A DNA stretch of 64,000 nt, from positions 310,001 to 374,000 of the forward strand of contig NZ_OOHJ01000006.1 in assembly GCF_900323885.1 (NCBI RefSeq). Direction: 5' to 3'. The notes beneath the pieces were generated by a model, which was not told the DNA's origin, searched no databases, and saw only the letters and a program-made list of their open reading frames with translations. Both the position numbers and the translations under genes were made by a program. Origin of the DNA: [Actinomadura] parvosata subsp. kistnae. GTDB taxonomy: Bacteria > Actinomycetota > Actinomycetes > Streptosporangiales > Streptosporangiaceae. Position 1 is the first letter of the stretch; each line of letters opens with the position of its first letter. Of the stretch, positions 52,617-60,171 are shown piece after piece.

Positions 52617-53576
52617 TCACTCGGGACTTTGCAGCAGGTAGGTGTGCTGCAGGATGTGGTCGGGGAAGATGCGCGTCTTGAACGCGAACAGGGAGCTGGT
52701 TTCCGAGCCACCGAGGTTCAGCGCCGAGGCGCCGGCGCGGCGCTGCTGGAGGTAGATCAGCCACAGGAAGTAGGTGGCCAGCCGGGGTTCGCTGCGGGCG
52801 GCCAGATAGTAACCGTGAGCGATGCCGGTGATGTCGGCCGTGATCGCGAAAGCGGCCAGCCGGTCGTGGCGGGTCAGGTAGTGGTAGGTGAGCCCGTCAT
52901 GGCCGTGGGAGTCCAAGCTGGCTGTGACGGCGTCGTTGAACCCGCGCTCGTGCGGGTCATAGTCGCTGGCTCTGGCCGCTTCGGCGTGGATGAGCGTGGT
53001 CTCGCCGATGCCGAGTGGCGCGGGCCGGGCGGTGTACTGGTGGTGGGGGGCGTGCATGAACACCGCCTCCCGCAGCGGCTTGTACTTGCGGCCGCCCGGC
53101 ATTTCGACGGCAGGGGCGGTGACGATCACCTCCGGGTGCATCTCGTCGTCGGCGGGCGCGTCGGCGTGCCACGGGCTGCTCATCTGCGTCCATCCCTCGG
53201 CGTGCAGGTGCTCGGCGAGGGCCGGCGAGCAGTACCGGACCACCAGCGGCGGGCCGGTCCGAGCGGCGGCCGAGCGGGCGGCGGCGTCGAGGAGCCGCAT
53301 CGCCTCGTCGAGAGGGCCGACCGGGCGGATGGCGATCAGCCGTTCAACGTCGTAGCGCCAGGCCAGCACCATCGCGGCGGCACCACGACGCACCAGGTGG
53401 CCGCGGCCGCGGGCGCGCAGCCAGTAGAACAGGCCGTGGCTGCCGTGCACGTCGGCGCCGGCCTGGAGGTAGGTGGGCAGCAGGCCGGCACGGTTGAGGG
53501 TGGTCAGGGTCATCGGGCGTACGTCGGCGCCGAACTGGTGGCGCAATGTGTGGACTGCTGGGCCCAGGCGTGACAC
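52617..53576 (-). CDS. FemX/BioF2-like GNAT-fold ligase
   Basis: 319 aa with two tandem GNAT-like halves. The C-terminal LGGSETSSLFAFKTRIFPDH block matches the GGS..G...FK..FG end of FemXAB/BioF2-like proteins, which join amino acids from aminoacyl-tRNA (or other activated forms) to an acceptor amine. YDPHERGFNDAVTASL and HGYYLAARSEPRLATYFLWL are further family-like parts. The GTG start follows AAGGAGG. As an aminoacyl-transfer enzyme it would join the amino acid made by SHMT/PhyH steps to a scaffold; this role is inference. Confidence 0.6.
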   Translation of the reverse strand: MSRLGPAVHTLRHQFGADVRPMTLTTLNRAGLLPTYLQAGADVHGSHGLFYWLRARGRGHLVRRGAAAMVLAWRYDVERLIAIRPVGPLDEAMRLLDAAARSAAARTGPPLVVRYCSPALAEHLHAEGWTQMSSPWHADAPADDEMHPEVIVTAPAVEMPGGRKYKPLREAVFMHAPHHQYTARPAPLGIGETTLIHAEAARASDYDPHERGFNDAVTASLDSHGHDGLTYHYLTRHDRLAAFAITADITGIAHGYYLAARSEPRLATYFLWLIYLQQRRAGASALNLGGSETSSLFAFKTRIFPDHILQHTYLLQSPE

Positions 53577-53578
53577 GT

Positions 53579-54316
53579 CTACCTCGCCTCCTTCCGCAGC
53601 GTCCACACGTGGGTGAACGCGGCGGGGCTGTAGTGGTTGTGCTCCAGGTCGCGGACTCGCTCCACGCGCATGCCCGCCGCCGCGGCCAGCTCGTGGAGCT
53701 GGCCGGCGTCCACCGCGTACTGGATGTGGGTCTCCCTCCAGCAGGTCGCGTCGGCGGCGTCTCGACGTTCGACCACGCTGACGCACCGGTCGTTCTCGGG
53801 GTCGTAGCGGTGCCGCCAGTGCACGGCGCCATCCTGGAATTCCTGCACGTCGCTGTGGTCGCGCCAGCGGCAGCGCAGCAGGTGGGGTGAGGACAAGTCG
53901 GCGATGAGCCGCCCTCCTGGACGCAGGCAGCGGGCGACCTCGCGCAGGCACCGGCCGAGTGCGGGCACGGGCAGGTAATTGAGGGTGTCGAAGCCGGACA
54001 CCACCAGGTCGGCTGACTCGCCGCTCAGCGGCAGGACGTCGATGGAAGACAGCACGGTGTGCTCGTAGGCGTCGGCGGCCTGGGCGAGCATCGCCGCTGA
54101 GCGGTCCACGCCGATACGCATGGGCTGCGGCAGGTGGGCGGCGAGCAGCCGACCACCGATGCCCGTTCCCGCACCGAGATCGACGACGACTGCGGACGGG
54201 CACGGCCGGGTTCGCGCGGCCTCGGGCAGGACGCCGACGCGCCAGGTGTGTTCGGCCAGCTCGCCGAGCAGCATGTGGTAGTCGTCGGCCAGCCCTGCGT
54301 AGGACTCTGACCTCAT
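53579..54316 (-). CDS. Class I SAM-dependent methyltransferase
   Basis: 245 aa from the ATG that has AAGGAG at the ideal distance. YAGLADDYHMLLGELAEHTW is the usual N-terminal helix, VVVDLGAGTGIGGRLLAAHL the SAM loop, MRIGVDRSAAMLAQAADAYE the acidic residue, ADLVVSGFDTLNYLPVPAL motif II. The reading frame stays open upstream through a GTG at 54415 (reading VDPFIAHPYYVPSGPLRPWV) to an ATG at 54526 that also has a perfect AAAGGAGG; see the finding on this extension. Stop and next start are 3 nt apart. Confidence 0.8.
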   Translation of the reverse strand: MRSESYAGLADDYHMLLGELAEHTWRVGVLPEAARTRPCPSAVVVDLGAGTGIGGRLLAAHLPQPMRIGVDRSAAMLAQAADAYEHTVLSSIDVLPLSGESADLVVSGFDTLNYLPVPALGRCLREVARCLRPGGRLIADLSSPHLLRCRWRDHSDVQEFQDGAVHWRHRYDPENDRCVSVVERRDAADATCWRETHIQYAVDAGQLHELAAAAGMRVERVRDLEHNHYSPAAFTHVWTLRKEAR

Positions 54317-54439
54317 GGTCGTCTCCTTGCAGCCGAGCCGGCGCATCAGCTTCTTGACCCATGGCCGTAGCGGGCCGCTGGGGACGTAGTAGGGATGAGC
54401 GATGAAGGGGTCCACCAAGGCTTCTTTCGTGGAGCGGGG

Positions 54440-54540
54440 CAGCCGTGGGACGGCATGAGCGGCTGGACCGCCCCACGGCTGGGGCCGCCCCGGACCGGGC
54501 CCAGCCGAGGGCGGCGGGGGAGGCATGCGGGTGTGCCTCC
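54440..54540 (-). repeat. Hairpin array B in the second locus
   Basis: In transcript order (minus strand): GGAGGCA 54519-54525 with 54534-54540 (7 bp); GCCGCCC 54484-54490 with 54509-54515 (7 bp); and 54440-54453 with 54468-54481 (13 of 14 bp), whose stem includes GCCGTGGGAC as in arrays A and C. The block begins 4 nt after the stop of the 87-aa gene and ends 24 nt before a GTG in frame with the methyltransferase. Confidence 0.6.
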
Positions 54541-54543
54541 TTT

Positions 54544-54807
54544 TCAGGTGGTACGGGTGGTGGCGCGGAACATGTGGGCGAGGTGCTGCTGCTGGGACAG
54601 CGCGGGGGCCAGGGTGTGGCAGTCGGGCGCGCGGATGACGAGCTTGACTCCCGCCGCCTCCATGGGCTTCGTGATCGTGAAGCGGGGAATGGCGCCCCAT
54701 ACCTCTGCGCCGTTCTCGCGGCCACGCATGATGTCCCAGCCCGGGTATACGCGGCGAAGGGCGTGGAGCTGCAGGTGGGCCCTCGTGGTGGGGTTGTCTC
54801 GGCTCAT
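54544..54807 (-). CDS. 87-aa protein between hairpin arrays
   Basis: Small alpha/beta protein: a helix TTRAHLQLHALRRVYPGWDI, a strand pair GAEVWGAIPRFTITKPMEAA, then GVKLVIRAPDCHTLAPALSQ and a helix. The order and several residues parallel the 104-aa protein of the first locus (27523). Start ATG is 43 nt after the last hairpin of array C; GATCGAG precedes it. An upstream in-frame GTG (LVIEM) is possible. Function unknown. Confidence 0.6.
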   Translation of the reverse strand: MSRDNPTTRAHLQLHALRRVYPGWDIMRGRENGAEVWGAIPRFTITKPMEAAGVKLVIRAPDCHTLAPALSQQQHLAHMFRATTRTT

Positions 54808-54849
54808 CTCGATCACCAGGTTGTGCTCGTAACTCGGTTGGTGAGGTGT

Positions 54850-55281
54850 GGCCGTGGGACGGCGGGTGAGCTGTTGCGAACGCCGTCCCACGGCCTCTTC
54901 GCCCGTCAGGGGCAGCAGGGCGAAGGGAAGGTGCGGCGGGCCCGATGCGGGTAGTTCGGGACCCGCCGCGTGTGGAAGAAGGGGAGAGGCGGAGCGTTGC
55001 GGAAGGCGGGCCGACGGTCGCGCCAAGCCCGCCTTCCGCGATCCCCTGGAGGTCAGGCGGGGAAGCGTCAGCCAGGGGAGTGTGGAACTCGCCGCCCCCG
55101 GACGGGCGGTACGCCGGGGGCGGCGAGTGTCGATCGGCGCGAGCACGATGGTGGAGGGTGCAGGACACCAGGCTCGCGCCGTGGTGCGTGGCCGGCCATG
55201 GATGAGCGGTCCCGGGCCGGCCACGCCGGGACGCGGCGCGACGGTTTTCGCTGCGCACGGGGCCGTGTGCATGGCCGCGTC
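54850..55281 (-). repeat. Hairpin array C: nine consecutive hairpins in 432 bp
   Basis: The whole gap between the 98-aa and 87-aa genes is built of stem-loops: 54850-54864/54881-54895 (15 bp), 54897-54904/54918-54925 (8), 54933-54945/54956-54969 (13, one bulge), 54999-55011/55027-55039 (13), 55042-55049/55072-55079 (8), 55088-55101/55114-55127 (14), 55135-55144/55172-55181 (10), 55186-55197/55215-55226 (12), and 55230-55237/55274-55281 (8) enclosing 55253-55260/55263-55270. All are perfect except where noted. The last in transcript order has the GCCGTGGGAC stem shared with arrays A and B. No protein-coding signal is convincing here. Confidence 0.75.
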
Positions 55282-55289
55282 TCGTCTCA

Positions 55290-55586
55290 TCACCCGACCG
55301 TCGTCCGCAGGGCGTCGGGAAGCTGATGCTCCAGGACGGGAGGCAGAGGGCGTACGCCGTTCTGGATCGCCCAGCGGCGACTCTCGTCCTGCGTCTTGCG
55401 GATGTGCCTCCACAGCGGCTCAGGGTCGTACACGTCGCCAGCGTGGTAGACGCCGGCTGGGTTCCAGTACCCCCGGTAGAACGCGATGACCAGCTCCTCG
55501 AACTGGAGGACCCGCCACCAATAGCCGGTCTCCAGCTCAAGCCGATCGGCCCATCCTCGATCTGTGCTGTTGCTGACCTGCTTCAC
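55290..55586 (-). CDS. 98-aa protein coupled to the second PF04672 methyltransferase
   Basis: Starts within the methyltransferase stop (ATGA). A Trp/Tyr-rich protein: LELETGYWWRVLQFEELVIA, FYRGYWNPAGVYHAGDVYDP, EPLWRHIRKTQDESRRWAIQ. No family recognised. It takes the same place in this operon as the 104-aa protein in the first, but sequence likeness between those two is poor. Confidence 0.65.
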   Translation of the reverse strand: MKQVSNSTDRGWADRLELETGYWWRVLQFEELVIAFYRGYWNPAGVYHAGDVYDPEPLWRHIRKTQDESRRWAIQNGVRPLPPVLEHQLPDALRTTVG

Positions 55587-56482
55587 GACGCCTCCGACAG
55601 AGGGTGACCCGTTTCGACGCTCGTGCGGTCTTCCCTGCGGAAGGTGACGACGTAGTGGCCGAACTTGGCAACAGCCGCAAGGAAGTACGCGTCGCCAACG
55701 TCAATGCGCCGATCGTTCGATCGCCACTGCGACGCCTCGACCAGGCCCGGCTCCAGCACGTCCAGCCCGTGCAGCATCGCGGCGACTTCTGCCCGGGTGC
55801 GGGGGTAGATCGGCGCGAAGCGCCGCTGGTAGATGGAGCGGAGCTGGGCGTACCGCAGAGCGTCCATCTCCTCGCCGCAGGCGTGCGACAGGACCAGATA
55901 ACCCGCAGGGACCGCCCGCATGTACTCGTACAGGACGGCGGCCGGTTCCTGCTCATCCGGCCAGAAATGCAGCAGCGCCGTGGCCACGATGCAGAGCGGC
56001 TTGCTGAGGTCGAGCAGTTCTGCGGCCTCCTTCAGCACCAGGTCCGGTTCGCGGGCGTCGGCGTGCACCATGGACACGTTGTCCACTCGCGCGAGCATGG
56101 CGCGGCCGTGCGAGGCCACTACCTGGGACGCGTCCACGTGGACGACTCGGGCGAGCGGCTGGTGGGGTCGTATGACGTCGGCGATGGAGATGCCGTCCGG
56201 GGTGGGGAACCCAAGACCGAGGTTGAGGAATTGATCGACGCCGCCGAGCGCTGCGGCCGTGACCCCGCGGAAGCCGAAGTGGCGGTTCTCGGACACGGCT
56301 ATCGGCAGCAGCGGCGCCACTTCGGTCAGTTCCTGGAAGCCGGCCTTGTCTTCCTCGTAGTGGTCCTTGCCGAACAGGCCGGCGTTGTACGCGCGGGCGG
56401 TGGGCTCGAACTCGTCGCGGTGTCGCCGAGGCGGGAGGTCACCAGGAGGGGTGGTGCTTCCTGCGGCTGGGGTGTCGTTCAT
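55583..56482 (-). CDS. PF04672-family SAM-dependent methyltransferase, second copy
   Basis: 299 aa. EPTARAYNAGLFGKDHYEED is the N-terminal Y...LFGKD.Y signature, VDQFLNLGLGFPTPDGISIA the SAM-binding loop, ARVVHVDASQVVASHGRAML the acidic strand and LCIVATALLHFWPDEQEPAA the family's AL.HF.pD.. block. About as distant from the 26684 copy as separate subfamilies would be. It is the first gene of the second operon, divergent from an XRE/TPR regulator. Confidence 0.85.
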   Translation of the reverse strand: MNDTPAAGSTTPPGDLPPRRHRDEFEPTARAYNAGLFGKDHYEEDKAGFQELTEVAPLLPIAVSENRHFGFRGVTAAALGGVDQFLNLGLGFPTPDGISIADVIRPHQPLARVVHVDASQVVASHGRAMLARVDNVSMVHADAREPDLVLKEAAELLDLSKPLCIVATALLHFWPDEQEPAAVLYEYMRAVPAGYLVLSHACGEEMDALRYAQLRSIYQRRFAPIYPRTRAEVAAMLHGLDVLEPGLVEASQWRSNDRRIDVGDAYFLAAVAKFGHYVVTFRREDRTSVETGHPLSEAS

Positions 56483-56692
56483 TGCGTGACCGCCGCGCTG
56501 TGCTCGGTGTGCGCTTGGACGATGGCGGCTCTAGGCTTCTTCATAGTCAGGACCTCGATTCCTGATCAGGCCCCGGAGCCCCGGTGTTCACGCACCGGGC
56601 CGGGGCCGTCTACTTTCTCTGGAAGGCTGCTGGTGGGAACGGCCGGCAGTAGTAGCGTCGTCAGTACCGCGAGTCATGGGCTAGGGGTGGAC

Positions 56693-56735
56693 TGTCCGCG
56701 GACACGTCCGCAGAATTGCGGACATCCATGCGGAC
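56693..56735. promoter_or_regulatory. Cluster of GTCCGC/GCGGAC boxes before the second regulator
   Basis: TGTCCGCGGACA (56693-56704) is a 12-bp perfect palindrome; GTCCGCAGAATTGCGGAC (56706-56723) is a second palindrome with 7-bp arms; a third GCGGAC half-site lies at 56730-56735. The boxes end 18 nt before the regulator's start codon and lie 210 nt from the methyltransferase start, well placed for autoregulation. A CCTGATCAGG palindrome at 56561-56570 is nearer the methyltransferase operon. Confidence 0.5.
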
Positions 56736-56752
56736 GGGACAGGGAGCACCGC

Positions 56753-57934
56753 ATGGGCATGGAGACCTTTGGTGAGGTGCTACGACGTCTGCGCCTACGT
56801 GCGGATATGTCCTTTCGTGAGCTGGCCGCTTCGGCCCACTGCAGCAAGACCCATGTCTCCGATCTCGAAAGCGGGCGCCGCGCGCCCACGCTGCCGATCG
56901 CAACGGCGCTGGATGAAGCGCTCGGAGCGAAGGGTGCGCTCATCGCCCTGGCCGATGACCGGCAGCGCTCGGTCATCTGGCCGGAGGCAAGCATGGACGC
57001 GCTGCCGCCCGTGGCCGAGATCTTGTCGGATCCTCGCCGCTACCTGGACGGGGCCGTAGTGGAGGAACTGCGCGCGCAGCTCGACGCGAGCAAGGCGGAA
57101 GATGGAACCATGGGCCCGGCGGCAGCGCTGCCGAAGGTGCAGGCCGTACTCGCGGCTGTGCAGTACGCCGTTCGCGAGGTGAGGCCGCACATCCGGCGGC
57201 AGTTGCTGGTGGTGGGGGCCGAGGGCGCGGAGTTCATCGGCTGGCTGTACCGGGACCTGCGTAACCTGCCTACGGCGACGTACTGGTACGACCGGGCGAT
57301 CGAGTGGGCGCAGGAAGCTGGCGACGGCCCCATGCAGGGGTATGTGCTGCTGCGCAAGTCTCAACTCGCTTACGACCGGCAGGATCCGTTGAAGGTGTTG
57401 ACCTTGGCTGAAGCGGCGCAGCACTCCAGCACGCGGCTTCCCTCGGGGGTGCGGGCCGAAGTGCTGCAGCAGCAGGCGTTGGGCCTGGCCATGCTGGGGG
57501 AGCCAGTGCGGGAGGTGGAGGTGAAGCTTGACGAAGCGCGCGGGGTGCTGCCTGATGTGTTGGGGGAGGAGCCGGGGACGCTCGGCGCTTCCTTCACCGA
57601 GCACATGCTGTTGCTGCGCAGCAGCGCATGCTTCACCGAGGCGGGAAAGCCCGCCAGGGCAGCTGAGATCCTTGAGTCGATCCTCGCTGGCGGCAGCCTG
57701 TCCTATCGGGACGCCGGCTACTTCCAAGCGCGTCACGCGGCTGCGCTGGCCTTGATTGGCGAACCTGATCAGGCGGCCGCTCTGGGGCTCGCGGCGGCGC
57801 GCGTTGCGCGGGCCACTCGTTCGCGGCGAACGATCACCGTGTTGGACGACGTGTTGCAGTCGATGGGGCGCTGGCTGCGTCGGCCGGGGGTGCGCGCACT
57901 GCAGGATTTCCTAGCTGATCGTCCTGTCGCTTAG
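56753..57934 (+). CDS. XRE/TPR regulator of the second locus
   Basis: 393 aa. A classical Cro/C1 HTH occupies residues 8-65 (VLRRLRLRADMSFRELAASA, HCSKTHVSDLESGRRAPTLP), followed by a helical solenoid (NLPTATYWYDRAIEWAQEAG, GYVLLRKSQLAYDRQDPLKV, AEVLQQQALGLAMLGEPVRE) of TPR type. AGGGAG lies 6 nt before the first ATG. It diverges from the PF04672 methyltransferase operon as the 24929 regulator does in the first locus. Its 3' end overlaps the convergent hydrolase gene by 24 nt. Confidence 0.85.
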   Translation: MGMETFGEVLRRLRLRADMSFRELAASAHCSKTHVSDLESGRRAPTLPIATALDEALGAKGALIALADDRQRSVIWPEASMDALPPVAEILSDPRRYLDGAVVEELRAQLDASKAEDGTMGPAAALPKVQAVLAAVQYAVREVRPHIRRQLLVVGAEGAEFIGWLYRDLRNLPTATYWYDRAIEWAQEAGDGPMQGYVLLRKSQLAYDRQDPLKVLTLAEAAQHSSTRLPSGVRAEVLQQQALGLAMLGEPVREVEVKLDEARGVLPDVLGEEPGTLGASFTEHMLLLRSSACFTEAGKPARAAEILESILAGGSLSYRDAGYFQARHAAALALIGEPDQAAALGLAAARVARATRSRRTITVLDDVLQSMGRWLRRPGVRALQDFLADRPVA

Positions 57935-58801
57935 GTGTCCGTCGCGCAGCCATCCGGCGACCGTCTGGATCACTGCGGCTTGCCATGCCTGGCTTTGCGG
58001 GTTGTGATATTGCGGGTCGTCGTGGACGGCGAAGGTGTGCTGTGCGCCGTCGACCTCGACCAGGTCGCATGGGGCGGTGAACTGAGGTACGGCTGCTCGG
58101 GAGGACTCGATCGGCACGAGGGTGTCTTTGGTGCCGTGCACGATCAGGGTTGGTGTCTTGATCGAGCCGAGGATGGTGTGTGGCTGCAGCCAGAAGACCT
58201 CGTTGAGGAGTGGCCGGCCGTGCCGCAGGGTGGGGGTGAAGATGATGGATCCCTGCTCGGTGAGTTGGCGGGCCGCGTCCTCGTCTAGGTAGTCGTCGTG
58301 CCAGTAAGGACGGCTGTCGATGGTGCGCTTCTTGTAGTTGAGCTGGGGGTTGAGCAGTACCAGTCGGGACACTTCTTCGGGTTTGTGGGCGGCGTAGTAG
58401 CCGCAGATGCCGCCGCCGAAGCTCGTGCCAAGCAGGCTCAGCCGGGCGGCTCCCGTTGTTTCGCGGAGCTGCTGGAGTGCGGCTCGGATGTCGTTGAGGA
58501 TGATCGAGAGGGTGAGTTCTTCTTGTCGGCCCTCGCTCTCGCCGTGGCCGCGCAGGTCGAAGCGAAGGGACGCCAGGCCGTGGTCGCTGAGTCCTCGGGC
58601 CATTCGGGTGAAGAAGCCGCTTTCGTGGCGTGTCACCCCGCCGCCGTGGACCAGGACGACGGCGTGCGCTGGCGGTTCATGTGGTGTGACGAGCGTTCCG
58701 GCGAGGTGTTGGCCGTCGAGGGTCCGGAAGGTGATCTCATGCTCTGTTGAAGTCACCTTCAGCAGCATAGGCACGGGTGCGGAACCGTCGGAAGCGTTCA
58801 T
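57911..58801 (-). CDS. Alpha/beta hydrolase (dienelactone/prolyl-oligopeptidase-like)
   Basis: 296 aa. AVVLVHGGGVTRHESGFFTR holds the oxyanion HGGG, LRFDLRGHGESEGRQEE the conserved turn, LSLLGTSFGGGICGYYAAHK the nucleophile (GTSFGG), IVHGTKDTLVPIESSR the Asp, and DGAQHTFAVHDDPQY the His. It lacks a signal peptide. Substrate unknown. Confidence 0.85.
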   Translation of the reverse strand: MNASDGSAPVPMLLKVTSTEHEITFRTLDGQHLAGTLVTPHEPPAHAVVLVHGGGVTRHESGFFTRMARGLSDHGLASLRFDLRGHGESEGRQEELTLSIILNDIRAALQQLRETTGAARLSLLGTSFGGGICGYYAAHKPEEVSRLVLLNPQLNYKKRTIDSRPYWHDDYLDEDAARQLTEQGSIIFTPTLRHGRPLLNEVFWLQPHTILGSIKTPTLIVHGTKDTLVPIESSRAAVPQFTAPCDLVEVDGAQHTFAVHDDPQYHNPQSQAWQAAVIQTVAGWLRDGHLSDRTIS

Positions 58802-59021
58802 GATGGCTCGTGGGCGAGAACGCAGTCCAGAGCGAGGTGAACGACAGCCGCTGGTCCACGAGATGCACTCACGGCGGGTTGGCCAACCGGCGCAGGAGCT
58901 TGGAGGGTCTAACAGGCGTGGTTGATTCTGTCGATGAGCTTGGGAGCCACATGTAGGCGAGTTTGGTCGCCACTTGGAGATCAACGGCTTGCAAATGTCG
59001 ATGAGTTTGACGCCGCTCCAT

Positions 59022-59170
59022 GGCCGCGGGGGCGGCCTCGTGCGCAGCCGGCATGCCGCGCCACGTCTTGGCGCGGCCCGGTCCGCCGAACGGGCACTGC
59101 CCCTTCTCGCCGACCATGCACCACGGCGCGGGCTCAACCCACCGCCGGAGCCCATTCCCTCCCTGCTGGG
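59022..59170 (+). repeat. Structured direct repeat, copy 2 (partner at 47632)
   Basis: 59040-59170 matches the repeat at 47632-47778. Local stems here are GGCCGC 59022-59027 with 59032-59037, GCCGCGCC with GGCGCGGC about 25 nt further, and GGGCTC with GAGCCC inside the conserved block 59124-59170. The 58802-59021 stretch before it contains a diverged pair GTCGATGAGCTTGG / GTCGATGAGTTTGA but no gene I can support. Confidence 0.45.
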
Positions 59171-59244
59171 CCGAGACCCCCCGATGGTGGCCGTGAAGCT
59201 CAAAGGCCACCCAGACGCAGCAGCTGGGCAAGCAGCTGACCAGC

Positions 59245-59433
59245 ATGAACCTGGCGCCGCTGTCGGTGAGCACCGACATCCTCCTGCCCGAGCGATACTC
59301 GGCGCCCAGCGATGTCGTCGAAAAGCTGGAGATCGCCCCCGATGGCCACGTCTATCTGTCGTGCGCCGAAGTCGCCGGCCCTCACCGCGACGTCCGGTTC
59401 GGCTTCGACGCTGCCGCCCTGGTCGCCGCGTGA
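59245..59433 (+). CDS. 62-aa hypothetical protein
   Basis: Reads MNLAPLSVSTDILLPERYSA, then VEKLEIAPDGHVYLSCAEVA, a compact beta-rich peptide with good codon bias. The frame upstream (ATQTQQLGKQLTSM) also looks coding but lacks a start, so the N-terminus may be lost to rearrangement at the repeat. Confidence 0.45.
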   Translation: MNLAPLSVSTDILLPERYSAPSDVVEKLEIAPDGHVYLSCAEVAGPHRDVRFGFDAAALVAA

Positions 59434-59489
59434 GCGACACGATGCGAACCCCGGCCCGGCATCTTCCCCGCTGGATAACCTCTGACGAC

Positions 59490-60005
59490 ATGCGCAGGAT
59501 CGCCATCATCGGCTGCGGCGGCAGTGGCAAGACCACCGTGGGACGCCGGCTCGCCGCTCTCCTCGACGTCCCCATGACCCACCTCGACGCCGTCTACTAC
59601 GACGCCGACTGGAATCCGCTGCCGCCGGAGGAGTTCGCCGCCATCCAAGAGAAGCTCGTCGCCGAGCCCCAGTGGGTGATCGACGGCAACTTCGCCTCCA
59701 CCCTCCACATCCGGCTGACGAACGCCGACACTGTGATCTTTCTCGACGTCCCCCCACTCGTGTGCCTGTGGGGCATTCTCCAGCGCCGCCGGCGCTACCG
59801 CGGCGGCCAGCACGCCGAGCAAGGCGTGTACGACCGCATCCACTGGGGCTTCATCACCTACGTCCTCGGCTACTGTCGCCGGATGCGTCCCAAGGTCCGC
59901 GCCCTCATCGCCGAGCACGCCACCCACGCCCGCGTGATCACCTTGACCAGCCGCCGAGCCGCTCGCCGCTTCCTGGCCGGGCTCCCCGGCTCCACCATGA
60001 CCTGA
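59490..60005 (+). CDS. P-loop nucleotide kinase-like protein (FlaR/topology-modulation type)
   Basis: 171 aa. MRRIAIIGCGGSGKTTVGRR carries Walker A (G8-x4-GK14T15); THLDAVYYDADWNPLPPEEF and QWVIDGNFASTLHIRLTNAD are the adenylate-kinase-like blocks with the D.....W.....EF pattern and the DG.Y/N-type strand, and VIFLDVPPLVCLWGILQRR includes the lid Arg residues. Reported as DNA topology modulation protein FlaR in annotations, though activity is not established. Confidence 0.8.
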   Translation: MRRIAIIGCGGSGKTTVGRRLAALLDVPMTHLDAVYYDADWNPLPPEEFAAIQEKLVAEPQWVIDGNFASTLHIRLTNADTVIFLDVPPLVCLWGILQRRRRYRGGQHAEQGVYDRIHWGFITYVLGYCRRMRPKVRALIAEHATHARVITLTSRRAARRFLAGLPGSTMT

Positions 60006-60021
60006 TCCCGTCCCCGGGGGG

Positions 60022-60171
60022 ATGCTCCTTGTGACCGTCGACCCGTTCTTCGACCCCAGCACCATCCGCGACCATCTGTACGGCGACGCCGCCCGCCTCA
60101 CCCAACGCACCACCGCCCGACGGCGCGCCAAGACCGCCGGCCACCACCCCGCCGGCGTCATCCCAAGCTGA
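60022..60171 (+). CDS. 49-aa ORF, perhaps an N-terminal gene fragment
   Basis: GGGGG precedes the ATG. The peptide contains VDPFFDPSTIRDHLYGDAAR and a basic RRRAKTAG tail, then stops. The start reads like the N-terminus of a longer enzyme that has been cut off; it overlaps the end of the convergent phosphotransferase gene by 14 nt. Confidence 0.35.
   Translation: MLLVTVDPFFDPSTIRDHLYGDAARLTQRTTARRRAKTAGHHPAGVIPS

Noticed and set aside
54850..55281. CRISPR array
   Set aside because: The region has regular symmetrical units, but stems and loops differ from one another and there are no identical direct repeats or spacers.
54544..55540. Long minus-strand frames running through 54808-55289
   Set aside because: They read as low-complexity Pro/Ala/Arg protein without a start or domain; self-complementary sequence keeps several frames open on both strands.
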